Assembly: GCA_963942565.1 (NCBI GenBank)
Contig: OZ012686.1
Coordinates: 33,305,435-33,369,434, forward strand
Origin: Maea johnstoni
Lineage: Eukaryota > Annelida > Polychaeta > Spionida > Magelonidae
Reading direction: 5' to 3'
DNA: 64,000 nucleotides
The translations under genes were made by a program, and so were the position numbers. The notes beneath the pieces are model-generated. The model made no database searches. It was not told where the DNA came from and saw only the letters and a program-made list of their open reading frames with translations. Below, piece by piece: positions 1 through 14,029 of the stretch (position 1 is the first letter of the stretch; each line of letters starts with the position of its first letter).

Positions 1-149
1 AGAAAGTGCTTTGTGATGCATGTAGGTATGTGTGTAGAGAAACAGAGTTAAATATTCAGATTCCAGGTTCCAGTAGCAGTGACCACTACCAGGTTTTTCT
101 CAAGTGAGAGGTATTCAGTTTATAGTCTTGTATCCACCGAAATGTTCAC

Positions 150-425
150 ACAATCTTCCTTCCCTAGCAGGCCTGTACACACAGAAACCATTTCAATTCC
201 CCGGGGAATAGTCGGAGCAGCTGGCAGCATAAAGTGCACAAGCTCTAAGCACTGCCTTCATGATGCTAGGTTCCCATTTTGCAGCTGGGTAGACTGAAGC
301 AATATGGAATAAACTGTGTTGCCTAAGGACATACCAATGTGCCCCGGTCGGGAATTGAACCAGCGACCTACTGATAACTAGTCCAATACCTAACCAAATG
401 AGCTACTTTTTCTACCCCAAAAGTT
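150..425 (-). mobile_element. tRNA-derived SINE
   Basis: Read on the minus strand, the head at ~335-420 has an A-box-like TAGCTCATTTGG and a B-box GGTTCAATTCC. A body follows with the GTCCTTAGGCAA and CTACCCAGCTGCAAAATGGG type motifs common in animal SINEs. The head lacks a clean tRNA fold, so this is a SINE or its relic, not a tRNA gene. The 3' limit is uncertain. Confidence 0.6.
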
Positions 426-1340
426 ACTTGAATTGATACAAAATGATGAAAAGTATTATTTTTCATGGTTCTCCAATACTCAAGTTTATGAAAGAGACCA
501 CATGGGCTGTTGATTTTTTTTAAATATGAATGTAAGAAGATATGTATGACAGTAAGAACCGTGCATGATTTTGTATCTTACATTGTTTTAAAGATAAGAC
601 AAGTATCTTGACTTTAAGTATTCCTAGTGATATCACCCATGTTTATCCCACCCATTTTCTCCTAGTAAAATATCATCTGATTTTATTGAATACTTTAGCA
701 AAACAGGGGATAAATACAATGCTGTTTGAAGGAGGGTAAATAGTTCATCAAAGTCTTTCCCTCGCATACATATTTTCTCAAGGTTTTTTCTTATCAGAAA
801 GATATCCCGCAAATACACATATTTGACTGATACACACCGCATGAATGTATCAATCCTGTTTGGAGGTCTTGATGAGCAGGATATGCATTATTTTGACTCG
901 CCCCCCCCCCCCATTTTGAGAAGATAACATATACCTGCCAACCATTAGGATATTCCTATTTTCTCATCTGTCACATACTTAACACGTTCCATTGAAATCT
1001 TTGTTTTCTAACAGGAAATATCTTTCTTAAATCTATCAGCAAACCTTTAAATCATTACAAACCACTATGAATGGGATATCTAAATAAACATTACACTTAA
1101 GGGATTACACAAAGGCAGTACTGACTGTAAGGAGTCATAGTTTGAGGTGATATTTAGTCCTTCCAAACTGTGAATATTTCCTTTCTAATTGCAAATGCTG
1201 ACTCGAAGTGTACTGAATTGAGCTACTGTGGTGGAGGGTGTTCTTTTACGTAAAAGGTAAAAGTTCAACTGCAGTGATCTGCTTGAAGCTAGAATCCCAC
1301 TAAATATGTTCATGTGTTAGTCAAGTCCAATAGTACAGTA
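426..1340. other. Intergenic, no gene seen
   Basis: Only short open frames without recognisable motifs are present. A C-homopolymer lies at ~901-912. I see no exon-like sequence related to the three genes. Confidence 0.6.
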
Positions 1341-1547
1341 CTCTAGAATAGGAAATTAATCTGAGTGGTTTATTCTGCCAAACTTTTCCCAGTGGGGTCA
1401 GTTCTGTTTAATGAAGGTTGGATGTATTATTCCTGTTATAAAAATGTTAACTTTCAATATTGGCTTTTTGGAAAAAAAAATCTCGGAAAAATCCCCAAAT
1501 CACAAATTCAGTTAATTTGCCCCTCAGATTAATTTCATATTCTACAG
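1341..1547. mobile_element. TA-target MITE, copy 1 (degenerate)
   Basis: Terminal inverted repeats are CTCTAGAATAGGAAATTAAT at the left and its near-complement ending ATTCTACAG at the right, flanked by TA on each side. The 207-bp length and interior match the copy at 63305-63508. The TA target and short non-coding interior suggest a mariner/Tc1-type non-autonomous element. Confidence 0.75.
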
Positions 1548-3839
1548 TATTTAAGTTTTACGGTAGTCACAATATTTGGGTGAATCACATCAAAATGGTC
1601 CTATTTCATCTGAGTTGTGCGAAGATGCATGAAAAGTATGTATATCATTATGTCATAATTCCGACCTAGGCGCACTTAAAAAAAGTCTTAAACAGGTGAC
1701 TAAAAACTCTCCAAAGTGAAATAAAAAAATAAAAAGTAGCCTGTTAAGTGCATTCACGTCAGTGATGGTGCCATAGTATAACAGGCACTGAAGAAAGGCC
1801 TTCATACTTTATTGAAATAATACATATGGGAGGTTGCACAAACATTGGATTATAATGACAGATTCATAAATATCCTGTTGATGAAAATTTGTGTTACAGG
1901 TGGCGCCACCTTCCATCAAGGGGTACTTCTCGACTATCTTCATTATGTACCTTTCAAAAATAATATCCAACGTCAATAAAACAAGGAATTGATAAAGATG
2001 TGATCATTTACAATATGTGTGGTTCATAAGTCAACTTCGATTTGTACCTTCACACATCTCAGTACAAGTAGTTAGGAGGCCAAAAAAGGGGGGACTAAGA
2101 AACATTTCTATGGCGCATTCAGTAAAAAGTACTTAATGGCAGCAACAACCTTGCTTTCTGTCTATGTGTTCTCTAGAAAATATCATAACTTCTAAATATT
2201 CTATACATAAATATTCTAGCCAATTTTTTAGATTTTCGTTAGATTTGTGGGACTTATTCTTTGCCAATTAAGGGTACTGCTGCCTTATATCCTGTCATAT
2301 ATTCTTATTGAAGTTAACTTGATTCATAAAAGACCTTAACATCGTAATTTCAAACTATATTGCCACTCTAAACTTAGGTTTTATAGGCCATATATGATTG
2401 AAAGGTGAGCCAAAGTGTAGGTGGCGCCACTTGCCACCAGGGGGCGCTGATGCGACGCCTCCATATCTAAAAATGTTCAGTATAGTTATATGTATCACCA
2501 TACCAAGTTTCACGCTTTTAATACAAAGTGCACGATTTGACCAAAATACGTCTCAAATCCGCCTAACTATATATGGATATTTAAGTTTAAGATGTTACTA
2601 TCACCGTGTCGAATACCCTACTATGCCTTTAAATGATACTGAAGTTCATAAAGAAGAACTGTAACCAGGATGAATCAAACTAGGACGAATGCAAATGACA
2701 TCCCCTATGCCATACTTAACGTTCAAAATAGTTTTGAGTAGAAATGATTAGAATTAATTATGAGTGATATAATAAACGGACACAGCACAAACCCTATTTT
2801 TTAATACAGCCGGTTCAATAACCTATTATTTATAAGTAGTATATCTGCTTGCCAAGCTTTTTGAATTATTGATACGTAGGTTAGGTATCCCTAAACGTGT
2901 GGTCGCAGGGATTTGCCATTAAAAGAAATTTCATGGTTATTGTCCGCTCGATGGGCTTTTTTCCAGTTAAGTACAAATTCATAAGATGAGAGTTATTATT
3001 ATCTTGTTTTATCTTTTCATTTTCCCGTCTTTCAAACTCCCAAAGTGTGCCCTTTTAGAGAGATATTACATGAAGCATGATGGTATGGCCTTTTTTGGCG
3101 ACTGTGGTGAAAGACTTTAAATGTACACAGCAGAACAAAGTAACCTCTAGTGATGGTTATGGGTTTGGATATTATCGTTGATTGTTAACCCACAGCAGCT
3201 GATGTTTAAAGATATTTAGCACAGCTTTTCTAGTGTTGTCCTAGCACTGAAAGATCGGTGAAATGTATATTCCATATTTTCCTTCCAATGTAACTATATC
3301 CTCTAATTGCAATTTCACTGCCAGCAGCTTGCCCGCAGGACTTGTCAACATGTAAAGACTTATCTGTCAATAGATACTTTGCATAGGCTATAAAATCGAA
3401 TAAAAGCAGGGTACATCAAACTCTACTTTCTTCGTTGATTTATTTGCAATTCAGTTCAACGAAAGTGCCACATTAATGTGTAACTCTACCTTTAAATTTA
3501 TAAAAAGATATGTTTTAGAGCTCAATTTCACCTTTCTCAGGACATCTTTCCACAGAATGACTCAGATTTTCAAGTTCGTATCTTGCACATTACAGCAAAT
3601 TCACTGCCTAAGCCGGTTCATGGAGGCATCCATCTCGTAGCTTATCAGAGCTTGCCAGAAATATGCTGTGATGTCATGTATTTACATTGAGTTTTGCATG
3701 CAGGCTGAAGGCTATTATGAACTAAACACACTTATACATGCTCTCCTATGCAATTCATATATGATTTTCTAGTATTCACGAAACATTTTCAAGTATTTAT
3801 AAAAGGCCTCGTTTATAAATATTAGGAAGTCATATATAA
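1548..3839. other. Intergenic, no gene seen
   Basis: AT-rich sequence with two related GTGGCGCCAC-containing stretches (~1902 and ~2421). The second overlaps the CTCF-like site. No coding feature is supported. Confidence 0.55.
2434..2449 (+). promoter_or_regulatory. CTCF-like motif
   Basis: The sequence CCACCAGGGGGCGCTG matches the well-known bilaterian CTCF core (CCASYAGRKGGCRSY). It lies outside the duplicated gene block, ~2 kb from its edge. A single motif match proves neither binding nor insulation. Confidence 0.45.
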
Positions 3840-4610
<771 letters not shown>

Positions 4611-4936
4611 AATGCTTACTAAGCTTTCAAAGTGCTTACATGAAATGGCATGTTGTAACATGACTGCATACACTTTCTTTTTTTTTGAATATCTCCCTTT
4701 ACCTTCCGTCTATTGGTGAGGCTTCAAAGGAAAGTTGGCACAGAAGGATGCTAATAAACTAATAATTAACACACAACAGTCAAAAATAGACCTTTATTAC
4801 AGCAAGTTAACATGCAATGGTACAAACAAACAAGTTGTTAGAACTGGATATTATTACAGAAACTGGTCTGAAAGCCAGCACTCCATAAAAAGCGTCAGCT
4901 GTGAGCCCTGGAGATTGCGATATACATTTTTTTGCA

Positions 4937-7147
4937 AGATGGACAAAGTGATAAAAATATATAAATTTACAGTTAAGTTAATACTATGACTACCAGTAAT
5001 ACCAATTTCTCTCTCAAGTGCACATGATAAAAGAGACATAGGAAGCCAGTTTCTGAAAATCAGAGAAAATGGGCTAGGGTGCTGGCCTGGTTAGCATAGG
5101 CGTCCTCAGTTAAATTGGCCATCTCTCTTACTGGAACAAAAATAGTATGACTACAAATTAACATACTACCATTCCCAAAACTACAGTGATCAGATCCCTT
5201 TACCTTGAGCTTGCTTAGCTCCACTCCAACTCAAAACTCATACCTTCACTCATGAACAATCCTGGATTAAAATCCTTCAGCTGAGTCTGGTACAGCCCAG
5301 TTATTTTATATAACACATACCAGCAACCTCAAATTATGGAGGGGCCAGACCACATCATATAATACATGTCAAAAATCACAAAGTAGTGCCAGATCATACC
5401 TACATTATAACAAGAACCAACAATCATAAACAATGAATGGGGTAGTCTCACAATATTATTCTATTGAACTGGATCACTCAAGACAAGTACTAGGCCTGTG
5501 ACCAGGCTTTTACATAATCACAGACATTCACTTGGTCAAGTGCTAAAACGTAATAAATGATCACCTTGCACATTCTTATCTTAATCAAGTATGAGTACAC
5601 ATTCTAAATGTTTGAACCTAAGGAGAGACTTAAGCTAGGGTTCCACATCGAGCTGTTGCGAATGCGACTTTATGTAAATGATATTGTAATGAGGAAAACC
5701 CCTAAATATGCCAAATGGGCAAGTCGGAAGAATAATAGTGAAAATCTCCCCAAAACTTCTCCTTTAAGTACTTATGACCATTTCTCTTGTAGGAAGCAGC
5801 TCAGTACTAATACTGTCCTTTGACAGGTAAAATCCCTGAGATGCAGGAAAAAGATGGTGAAGATGAGATACGATTTGTCCTAAAGGGCGGATTCATAATT
5901 AAGACACTTCTAGGAGAGATTATATATGAAAACAGAGCAACATGGTGAGCAATATTTGCCCGAAGAATGTCAAACAGCTGGTTTAACAATCCCTCTTAAA
6001 ATATTCGAACAAATTACTCTTTTTTGACAAGTTCTGTTCAAAATGGACAAAGTGATAAAAATATATAAATTTACAGTTAAGTTCATACTATAACTACCAG
6101 TAATGCCAATTTCTCTCTCAAGTGCACATGATAAAAGAGAAATAGGATGCCAGTTTCTGAAAATCAGAGAAAATGGGCTAGTGTGCTTGCCTGGATAGCA
6201 TAGGCGTCCTCAGTTAAATTATACATCTCTCTTACTGGAACAAAAATAGTATGACTACAAATCAACATACTTCCATTCCCAAAACTACAGTGATCAGATC
6301 CCTTTACCTTGAGCTTGCTTAGCTCCACTCCAACTCAAAACTCATACCTTCACTCATAAACAATCCTGGATTAAAATCCTTCAGCTGAGTCTGGTACAGC
6401 CCAATTATTTTATGTAACACATACCAGCAACCTCAAATTATGGAGGGGCCAGACCACATCATATAATACATGTCAAAAATCACAAAGTAGTGCCAGATCA
6501 TACCTACATTATAACAAGAACCAACAATCATAAACAATGAATGGGGTAGTCTCACAATATTATTCTATTGAACTGGATCACTCAAGACAAGTACTAGGCC
6601 TGTGACCAGGCTTTTACATAATCACAGACATTCACTTGGTCAAGTGCTAAAACGTAATAAATGATCACCTTGCACATTCTTATCTTAATCAAGTATGAGT
6701 ACACATTCTAAATGTTTGAACCTAAGGAGAGTCTCAAGCTAGGGTTCCACATCGAGCTGTTGCGAATGCGACTTTATGTAAATGATATTGTAATGAGGAA
6801 AACCCCTAAATATGCCAAATGGGCAAGTCAGAAGAATAATAGTGAAAATCTCCCCAAAACTTCTCCTTTAAGTACTTATGACCTTTTCTCTTGTAGGAAG
6901 CAGCTCAGTACTAATACTGTCCTTTGACAGGTAAAATCCCTGAGATGCAGGAAAAAGATGGTGAAGATGAGATACGACTTGTCATACAGGGCGGATTCAT
7001 AATTAAGACACTTCTAGGAGAGATTATATATGATAACAGAGCAACATGGTGAGCAATATTTGCCCGAAGAATGTCAAACAGCTGGTTTAACAATCCCTCT
7101 TAAAATATTCGAACAAATTACTCTTTTTTGACAAGTTCTGTTCTAGA
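4937..7147. repeat. 1,104-bp tandem duplication, two units
   Basis: Unit 1 (about 4937-6040) is repeated almost base for base as unit 2 (about 6041-7147). The anchors TGGACAAAGTGATAAAAATA and AGGAGAG...CTAGGGTTCCACAT recur 1,103-1,104 bp apart. Block B has one copy (27657-28745), so the duplication arose in A after the A/B split or was lost in B. Each unit has a 71-codon open frame (5608-5823 and 6712-6927) of unknown meaning. Confidence 0.9.
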
Positions 7148-7961
7148 TTATCAGTCTGTGTGTGCACTCCAAATGCCAAAGGGCTAGGGCCTGATAGACC
7201 ATTCGGTATGTACAATTTTCAATATGACATGGACCAACAGGATCTACAAAGGCCAAGCAGACTTTCACACTTATGTTGCATCAGAGATATGTATGCCTAA
7301 CTACATATCTCTGATTGCATTCTGCATTCCCTTCGCAGCTATATCCTAGGTTGTTTGTCTTTAATAATTTATTGCAGCAATGATTACAAACATTGTACAC
7401 ATGCAGATATCAGATTGAACAACATTATCACAACAAACAACATTTCTCATTCACAGAAACTGGTATAAAATATCTTGAATATAGTATGGCTTTTGATGGG
7501 TCCCTGCTCACTTTTTCCAAAGTATAATCTTACATAACATGCTTGCAGTACTATAATTATAATAGATTCAAAGCCATCTCCGGACATTTAGTCATAGGTA
7601 AAAAGGTAAATAACAAACAATCAAATCTGTGTCTATTGACAGTATAATTGGAGGTAACAACTTAAAAATCTTCCCAAAACTTCCCAAAAATCACTGTTCA
7701 AAGGTTACATAATTGGACTCCAAGAGCTGCTCCATTGTGGGAATGGCTTGTACAACATGAACGTCTAGAGGGGAGGGGTTGCTGTCAAGAAAAATAATTA
7801 CCAAGAGGTAGGGAAACCAAAAGTGAAAGCCAAAGACAATAAATATATTACCACCATACTAATATAAATCTTAAAACTGCATTTCAATTGATCAACACAA
7901 TTATAAAAAAATCACAAGTACTCTTTTTGAAAGAAAAGTTTCAATAGGTTTTAATATTAAG

Positions 7962-8056
<95 letters not shown>

Positions 8057-8403
8057 GTATATTATGTATATAGATATTCACATATTACAATTAAAGGCCC
8101 CTCATACAAACTACATTTTAAGCTCGTGCCTTTGTCTAATAAGTACACATTTAACAAAATTAGCTCTATTTGGCTTTTTGGATAAAAATCAACATTCATT
8201 TATATTTTTCACTTCACATGGGATAAGGCACTTCACATCTAATAGTTCTATTCACACAGAGACTGCCAAAGGAATCCAATAAAGTTATATAATTCATGAG
8301 AGTAAATGTAGACGACTTTGCTGGCATGATGTTATTTTCACAAAGCATTTGTTAATATTAGAGGATAAATGCTTTTGAGTATATTCCAGACATTCACTAT
8401 GTG
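7148..8403. other. Non-coding flank with (TA)n tract
   Basis: Matches 28746-30644 in block B with gaps. A (TA)n tract at 7965-8057 corresponds to the one at 30170-30318. No gene seen. Confidence 0.6.
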
Positions 8404-8409
8404 AATAGA

Positions 8410-11400
8410 ATAATAATACGTTTATTTGCTGTAATATCAAAATTACAAAATCGTACATATCATAATAAATGAATAACAAATTAGAACATAACCATAGAAC
8501 TAAGATAAATTCAACTTAGTAGTACTAGAAAAAGACACAATCCTATATTTACATACAGTTTTGACTAGACAGTCTTGAAATGTAGAAAGTGGTAGAAAAT
8601 TATCAAAAAAATTAGAGACAGAATTAGAAACAGAGGCAAAGACAGAACCTCATTAAATAGCTTTGACATACAAATATACAGTTGTAAGTATGATAAACAT
8701 ACATTAGACATGAGAGAGGTGATGGAGAGCATGTAGTGGATTCAATGCACAGGATCTTACATATTCAGAAAAAAAAACATTCTTTGTTTAAATGCTGTCA
8801 GTGGAGGGGTGAATGAGGGGGGGGGGAGAAGGGGTTGTAAACAGAGTATTCAGGATTAACTTGTACTGGCGTACTGTACGGGTTATACTTAAGACACATG
8901 GCATGTATGGTACTTCCTTAATTTTACCGATTGCCACTAGTCAGAGGGGAGGGGGGGGGGGGGGGGGGGTACAAGTAAAGCTTAGAGGTACAGCAAAAAA
9001 TACCCAGATTCTGTTAATCAGAGTACGGCTTGCCACCCCCATAACTTAGCCAAACTCTTTATGGAACTCAAGCACACTTTTATACATGCCCGATACGTAT
9101 GTGCAGGAAATATGCCATATGGGTAACATGTCATAAAAGGACCATTCTTCCAAAAACTTGCCCATTATTACACTAAATACTTCTTGCCCATCTATATTTG
9201 CAATATTACTGATTCTATTAAACATTTCTCCTCTAGCCCTTTGGTGGAATTCACACTGCATGATCATATGCCTGGCATCTTCGTAGGATGCATTATCACA
9301 TAAAATACACATGCGAGCACCGAATGGTAGGTTCTTAAGCCTGCAATCATCATATCTCAAAAGACTGGCATGACATAGTAACTTTACCATCGTCTCACAT
9401 CGCCTCATGTATCTATGATCATAATCAGAAATTTTTTCCATGCACTTTTACTCAAAAGTCTACCGTTGGACATATTTTGTACCTCTTCCAGAAGGCCAAA
9501 TTGGACACTATATTGTAGCATTTGATTAATAGGGCTTTCTCTGAGATCGTCATCTTCAGGTCTAAAAACATTAACTCGCTCCATGAGTATTCCCTTAAGG
9601 GGGAAATATTCTTCCATGCAAGCTATGGTCCTTAAAAAATTAATTTGCGTGCTTTTATGTAATTAATGATACTCATCCAGCCCAGACAAGTCACACTGGT
9701 AATGTTCAGAGATCTCGGATGTAATCTCTGAACACGTCTGGCTGCATATCTTTGAAAGGCTAATAAAATGTCAATGTCTTTTTGCTTAATAAACCAAATT
9801 TCGCAACCAAAACATAGAGTGGGGAGCACCACTGACCAGTAAATAACGTTACAGGTTTTAATGTTAATACCTCCTCTTTTAATACCAATCGAGGTTGACA
9901 TGTTTAAACATTTCCTTGCTTTAGACACCTTTTCTTCGGTACGTACAAAAGTATCACCTTTCACACAGGTTTTGACCCCCACATGGTCATAATACAAACT
10001 CTCTTTTACTCTCTCTGGAGCTAATTTAAAAACTCTAGCACTACTACCAACCCTTCTTTCGGCCGGAGTTTCCCCAAAAACGAGTACGGCACTTTTGCCC
10101 GCATTGAAGGAGTACCTCCATTTTCGACCATGTGCGTACACAACAGACATTATCCTATCCATACTATTTTTTGAGGTGGAGCTAGTGGCCATGTCATCAG
10201 CATAGCCCACTGGTGATGACTTAATCCTATATATTGTGCTACATAGGTTAGACTCCTCAAGAGTGGTTAGTAACAAGTTTATAAAGGCTGTGTATTTCAT
10301 CAGGGAGAGATAACCTCCCTGATGAATTCCACAGTCCATACTAAACCATCCTGAGGTTCTATCCCCTATTCTTACGCAACATAAAAAACCAATATACATT
10401 TTATAGAGAATCCTCCAAAGTGAACCTACAATACCCATCTTATGGAGCTGATAGAAGAGCCCATCTATCCACACCGAATCAAAAGCCTTCGAGACATCAT
10501 AGAATGCCACGAAGACTTTCTTATTTCCCTCACGCTCCTTAGAAATTGTTTCCTGGAGCGTGAGGGCGGTGTGGATACATGAGTGTCCTCCCCTACCAGC
10601 ACCCTGAAGGTCAGATACTATTCGGTCATTGAACCACCAACCCTTTAACCTCCCCCAAATGATTACCTCAAGGAGCTTATTAAAGGTGGATAGAAGGGTG
10701 ATGCCTCTATAGTTATCGCAATCAAGTGTGCATGTATTTTTCCCCTTATACAGTGGGATTTGTATACCTTTTCTGAGACTGAGAGGTATGTATTCCGATC
10801 TAATACAGTGTCTATAAAGGAGGCATAAGATTCTCACCAGAGGATGCCCTGCATACTTAATATGCTCGGAGGTTATTCCGTCGTACCCTGGGGCTTTATT
10901 ATTGTTGAGCTTACGTACTGCGTTTTCCACTTCACACTCAGTAATAGGATCACTCAAAAAAGGGCTCTCATCATCTAAGGCTCTGAATTCTCTAATACGT
11001 CTAGTCACATACTGGAAGTGGGCATCATCAAAACTGTCACTGAATTTTGGTGTACTGAGCCTGTCAAAATGAGACCGCCAGACTTCCAGTATCTCATCAG
11101 TTTCATATACAACCTTCCCTTGCTGATTCCTTATTGTATTAACCTTAATTTGGTTACCACTTTTAGTTTTCTTTAACAGACCCCAGAAATCTTTATGATT
11201 AATCTCAGCTTTGCTGGCTGCTTCTGCCATTAAGTTATCATGGTAAAGACGACTGATCCTATGTAATTCTTTATTGAATAGCTTTTTGGTCTTAAGCATC
11301 TCTTGACGAACAGGGTCGTCTAGTAGATTTGTGCGGCCTTCAGCTTTCCATCTATTAAACCAAGACATTTTATTCTTCTTTAAGAGACTAAGTCTGTCGT

Positions 11401-12378
11401 TCCAATAGGGCTTTAAATGGGTTACAAACTTTGACTTTGGGATAGATTCCGCGGTCCTATGTAAAGTGTTTATGATATTATCGACACAAGCATCTATCTC
11501 AAGGTGGGAAAGTACATTATCTTCAAGCCGTAACCTGACATTGTGAAGCTCCTGCCTAATTGGTTCTTGGTATCTTTCTCCAATAAAATCACCAGGGCAC
11601 TTATCCCATCTTAGACGTTTCGACGTCTTAGTAAAGTTAACTGTCCTGGGTAAGGCTCCCACATCAATAGTAACTTCAATAGGAAGATGGTCCGATGTGT
11701 TCAAGGCCTCTCCCTTACCAGTATGGCTTTTAATGATTTTACTTCTAAGATACTCAGGAACAAAAATATAATCAATTAGTGACGACCCATTATGGCCCAC
11801 ATAAGTATCGACCTGTCCGGTAGCAATACGCATTAGATTAGTAGCAATGAGGTTTTGACTCTTAGCAAACTCATGAACTGCAATGCCCGCTTTTGTAGGG
11901 GCATTATTCGCTCTGGGACCCCCTCTAATCCCCATGTTGCCATTAAAATCACCCCCCACTATTGGTACTACCCCTTCTCCCAATTCTTCTAAAAAAGCCC
12001 CCAGCTCGTCTAGTGTAACAGACAAATTGTCTCTAGAACCAGCAGCTGGCATATATACAGAAATGAAAACAAGCGCTGAATTATCTTCGCGTTCCATCCT
12101 AATACCACAAATTCTACTATGAACCATTGTTTCAATCACAGATATACCTTTTAGACCTTTCTTCCAGAAGATGGCCACTCCACCCTGTCCCCTTCTGAGA
12201 CCAAAAGATTCTTCAGACGAACGGCTACTTGCTCTACCAAAACAGTTAAAGTCGTTACTAACCTCACTGAGCAAGTTAAGTTTATTATTGTGTAGCCAGT
12301 GTTCACTTAAAAATATGATATCATTCTCAATCATAAGACTTCTAAGGAATGGTACAGATGCACTGAAACCTCTGTCTA
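8410..12378 (-). mobile_element. 5'-truncated APE-type LINE (Jockey/CR1-like group)
   Basis: Minus strand, flanked by the direct repeat AATAGA (8404-8409 and 12379-12384). Block B has the uninterrupted site at 30645-30650. The body codes for an endonuclease then a reverse transcriptase, with a zinc-knuckle C-terminus and a ~635-bp 3' region ending in a short ATT-repeat tail (low-coordinate end). The coding frame is already open at the 5' boundary (LYLDRGFSASVPF before the first Met), which indicates 5' truncation as in target-primed reverse transcription. G-runs occur at 8816-8825 and ~8946-8969. The clade within the Jockey superfamily is not assigned. Confidence 0.88.
9046..12334 (-). pseudogene. 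LINE polyprotein: endonuclease, reverse transcriptase, zinc finger
   Basis: A 900-codon open frame (9632-12334) holds the APE endonuclease motifs SEHWL, GGDFNG, LIDYIFV and TSDHLPI in the first ~220 residues. The reverse transcriptase follows, with KAPGYDGIT, DNYRGITLLS, YDVSKAFDSVW, GIHQGG and the catalytic GYADD. The C-terminal part continues in other frames at 9405-9617 and 9046-9441. The last of these contains a C-x2-C...H-x4-C pattern (CILCDNASYEDARHMIMQC). So the catalytic core is uninterrupted, but at least two frame changes and a 5' loss make this copy non-autonomous. Confidence 0.85.
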
Positions 12379-12384
12379 AATAGA

Positions 12385-12982
12385 GAGAAGTACATAATAT
12401 GGGCAGTTGATTACACCTCGTCTACACCTGAGTATCTCAGCGTTTTTTCACTTTGACCTTGTACCAAAGTTATGCAATCTACAAGTTGAAAAATACACCT
12501 TATTCTCAGTTTTGCTAAAGAAATGGTTAAAAAATTCGAAAGAAGCAAACATTTGGAAAAGTTCTTGCCCTCATTGATCTTTTTTTCACATTTGAGAAAT
12601 TTGACGGTCCCTGGTGTATAACTGTGGATTGAAGTTTCGTTTGAAAACACTACGCATATTTTCTTTTCAGTTTTTAATCACCAAAACCCTTACACCCTGC
12701 TTATAAGAGTACATTTATTTATACTTCATATAGGCTAACTAGCCAAATAAAAATCAAATAAAGGGGAAAAAACCAAAGCAAAGAAATTAACCCCATAAGC
12801 GGTCTTACATATGTTAAGGCATTCTCTCTTTGAAAGAAAGTATGTATCCAATTTTCCAGCTAATGAAAAGATTAAGATATTCTTTATATTGATATTTCAA
12901 TACTTAAGTTGTGTTAGAGTGAGATATGTAAACCTTAGATTTATTCATCTTAATATCCTGTAACTATATACCCCTATATGTT
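12385..12982. other. Intergenic between LINE and 174-bp repeats
   Basis: Matches 30650-31200 in block B. The A-strand frame at 12411-12650 is not matched by a conserved frame in B, so I treat it as non-coding. Confidence 0.6.
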
Positions 12983-13500
12983 CTATATACCCCCTTTACA
13001 ATACAAAATGTTGAATTTCTTGCTAAGAATTTGCTCCTTTCCTTTAGCTTTGCATAAAAACAATAAAGTAGCTATACCTCTGTGTTAAAATGCACCCCTT
13101 CAAAGAAATCCTGAGCAGAAGGTTACAGTTGCAAATACAGAGGGAATTCAAGGGGTTCTATATACCCCCTTTACAATACTAAATGTTGAGTTTCTTGCTA
13201 AGAATTTGCTCCTTTCCTTTAGCTTTGCATAAAACCAACAAGGTAGCTATACCTCTGTGTTAAAATGCACCCCTTCAAAAATCCTAAGCAGAAGGTTACA
13301 GTTGCAGATACAGAGGGGATTCAAGGGGTTGGATATACCCCCTTTACAATGCAAAATGTTGATTTTCTTGCCAAGAATTGCCCCTTTCCTTTAGATTTGC
13401 CTAAAACCATTGAAGTAGCTCTCACTCTGTGTTAAAATGCACCCCCTTCAAAGAAATCCTGGATCTGCGCAGATACCCAGAAACAAACAAATCACTTGGA
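12983..13500. repeat. ~174-bp tandem repeat, three units (downstream of gene A)
   Basis: Units start near 12983, 13158 and 13332. Each contains TATACCCCCTTTACAATAC, a GCTAAGAATTTGCTCC-like stretch and a CACCCCTTCAAAGAAATCC-like end. Two units sit at the equivalent place in block B (31680-32015). Confidence 0.85.
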
Positions 13501-13815
13501 ATAATTCACAAACCTGATACTTAACACTAGATTTCCATATTTCAAATTTTGTCAAAATTCATATTTTCTAAAAACAAGATTTAGGAAGCTTTAATCAATT
13601 CGAAGGGAAATATGTAATGATATAAGTTTAAAACACACAGTAGTGTCGCCATTTTTGGACGCAGAGAATGCATTCATAAGGTTGATTGATGTAGACTGAA
13701 TAAATGTGATGGAAAAAGTTGATGGATTCATATGATAAAAATTCTCTAGTGTACTCTTTTCTGCAATTAGAATTTAACTCTACGGCACAGGATTATACAG
13801 ATATAATTGAATGGA

Positions 13816-13821
13816 TTTATT
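13816..13821 (-). terminator. Candidate poly(A) signal for gene A
   Basis: AATAAA on the minus strand ~210 nt past the stop of gene A, within 3' sequence that is also conserved beyond the stop of gene C. The cleavage site is not known. Confidence 0.4.
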
Positions 13822-14029
13822 CTATGTTATGTTTCAAATTGCTACAGCCTCCCACAGATAATTAGGACTGCACGTCCCCATTCAATCACAATTCTGGTAC
13901 TTAGATAAATTTCTCAATATTTCGTAATTTTCTAATAATAGATTTAACAGAAATTCAAACTCATCTTCTGAAACGAACCCATCCTTTGGGTAATTTGTAT
14001 CTGTTTTATTTGAGTGTTTCTTTAATGAA

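Noticed and set aside
335-420. Functional tRNA gene
   Set aside because: A- and B-boxes are present but the stem pairings are not evident, and the sequence continues into a SINE body.
5608-5823. 71-codon MFEPKERLKLGF frame, repeated at 6712 and 28317
   Set aside because: Present three times only because the DNA is duplicated; changes between copies are mostly amino-acid altering and no domain is recognised.
11883-12383. Plus-strand frames inside the 8.4-12.4 kb LINE
   Set aside because: Antisense shadows of the endonuclease coding strand.
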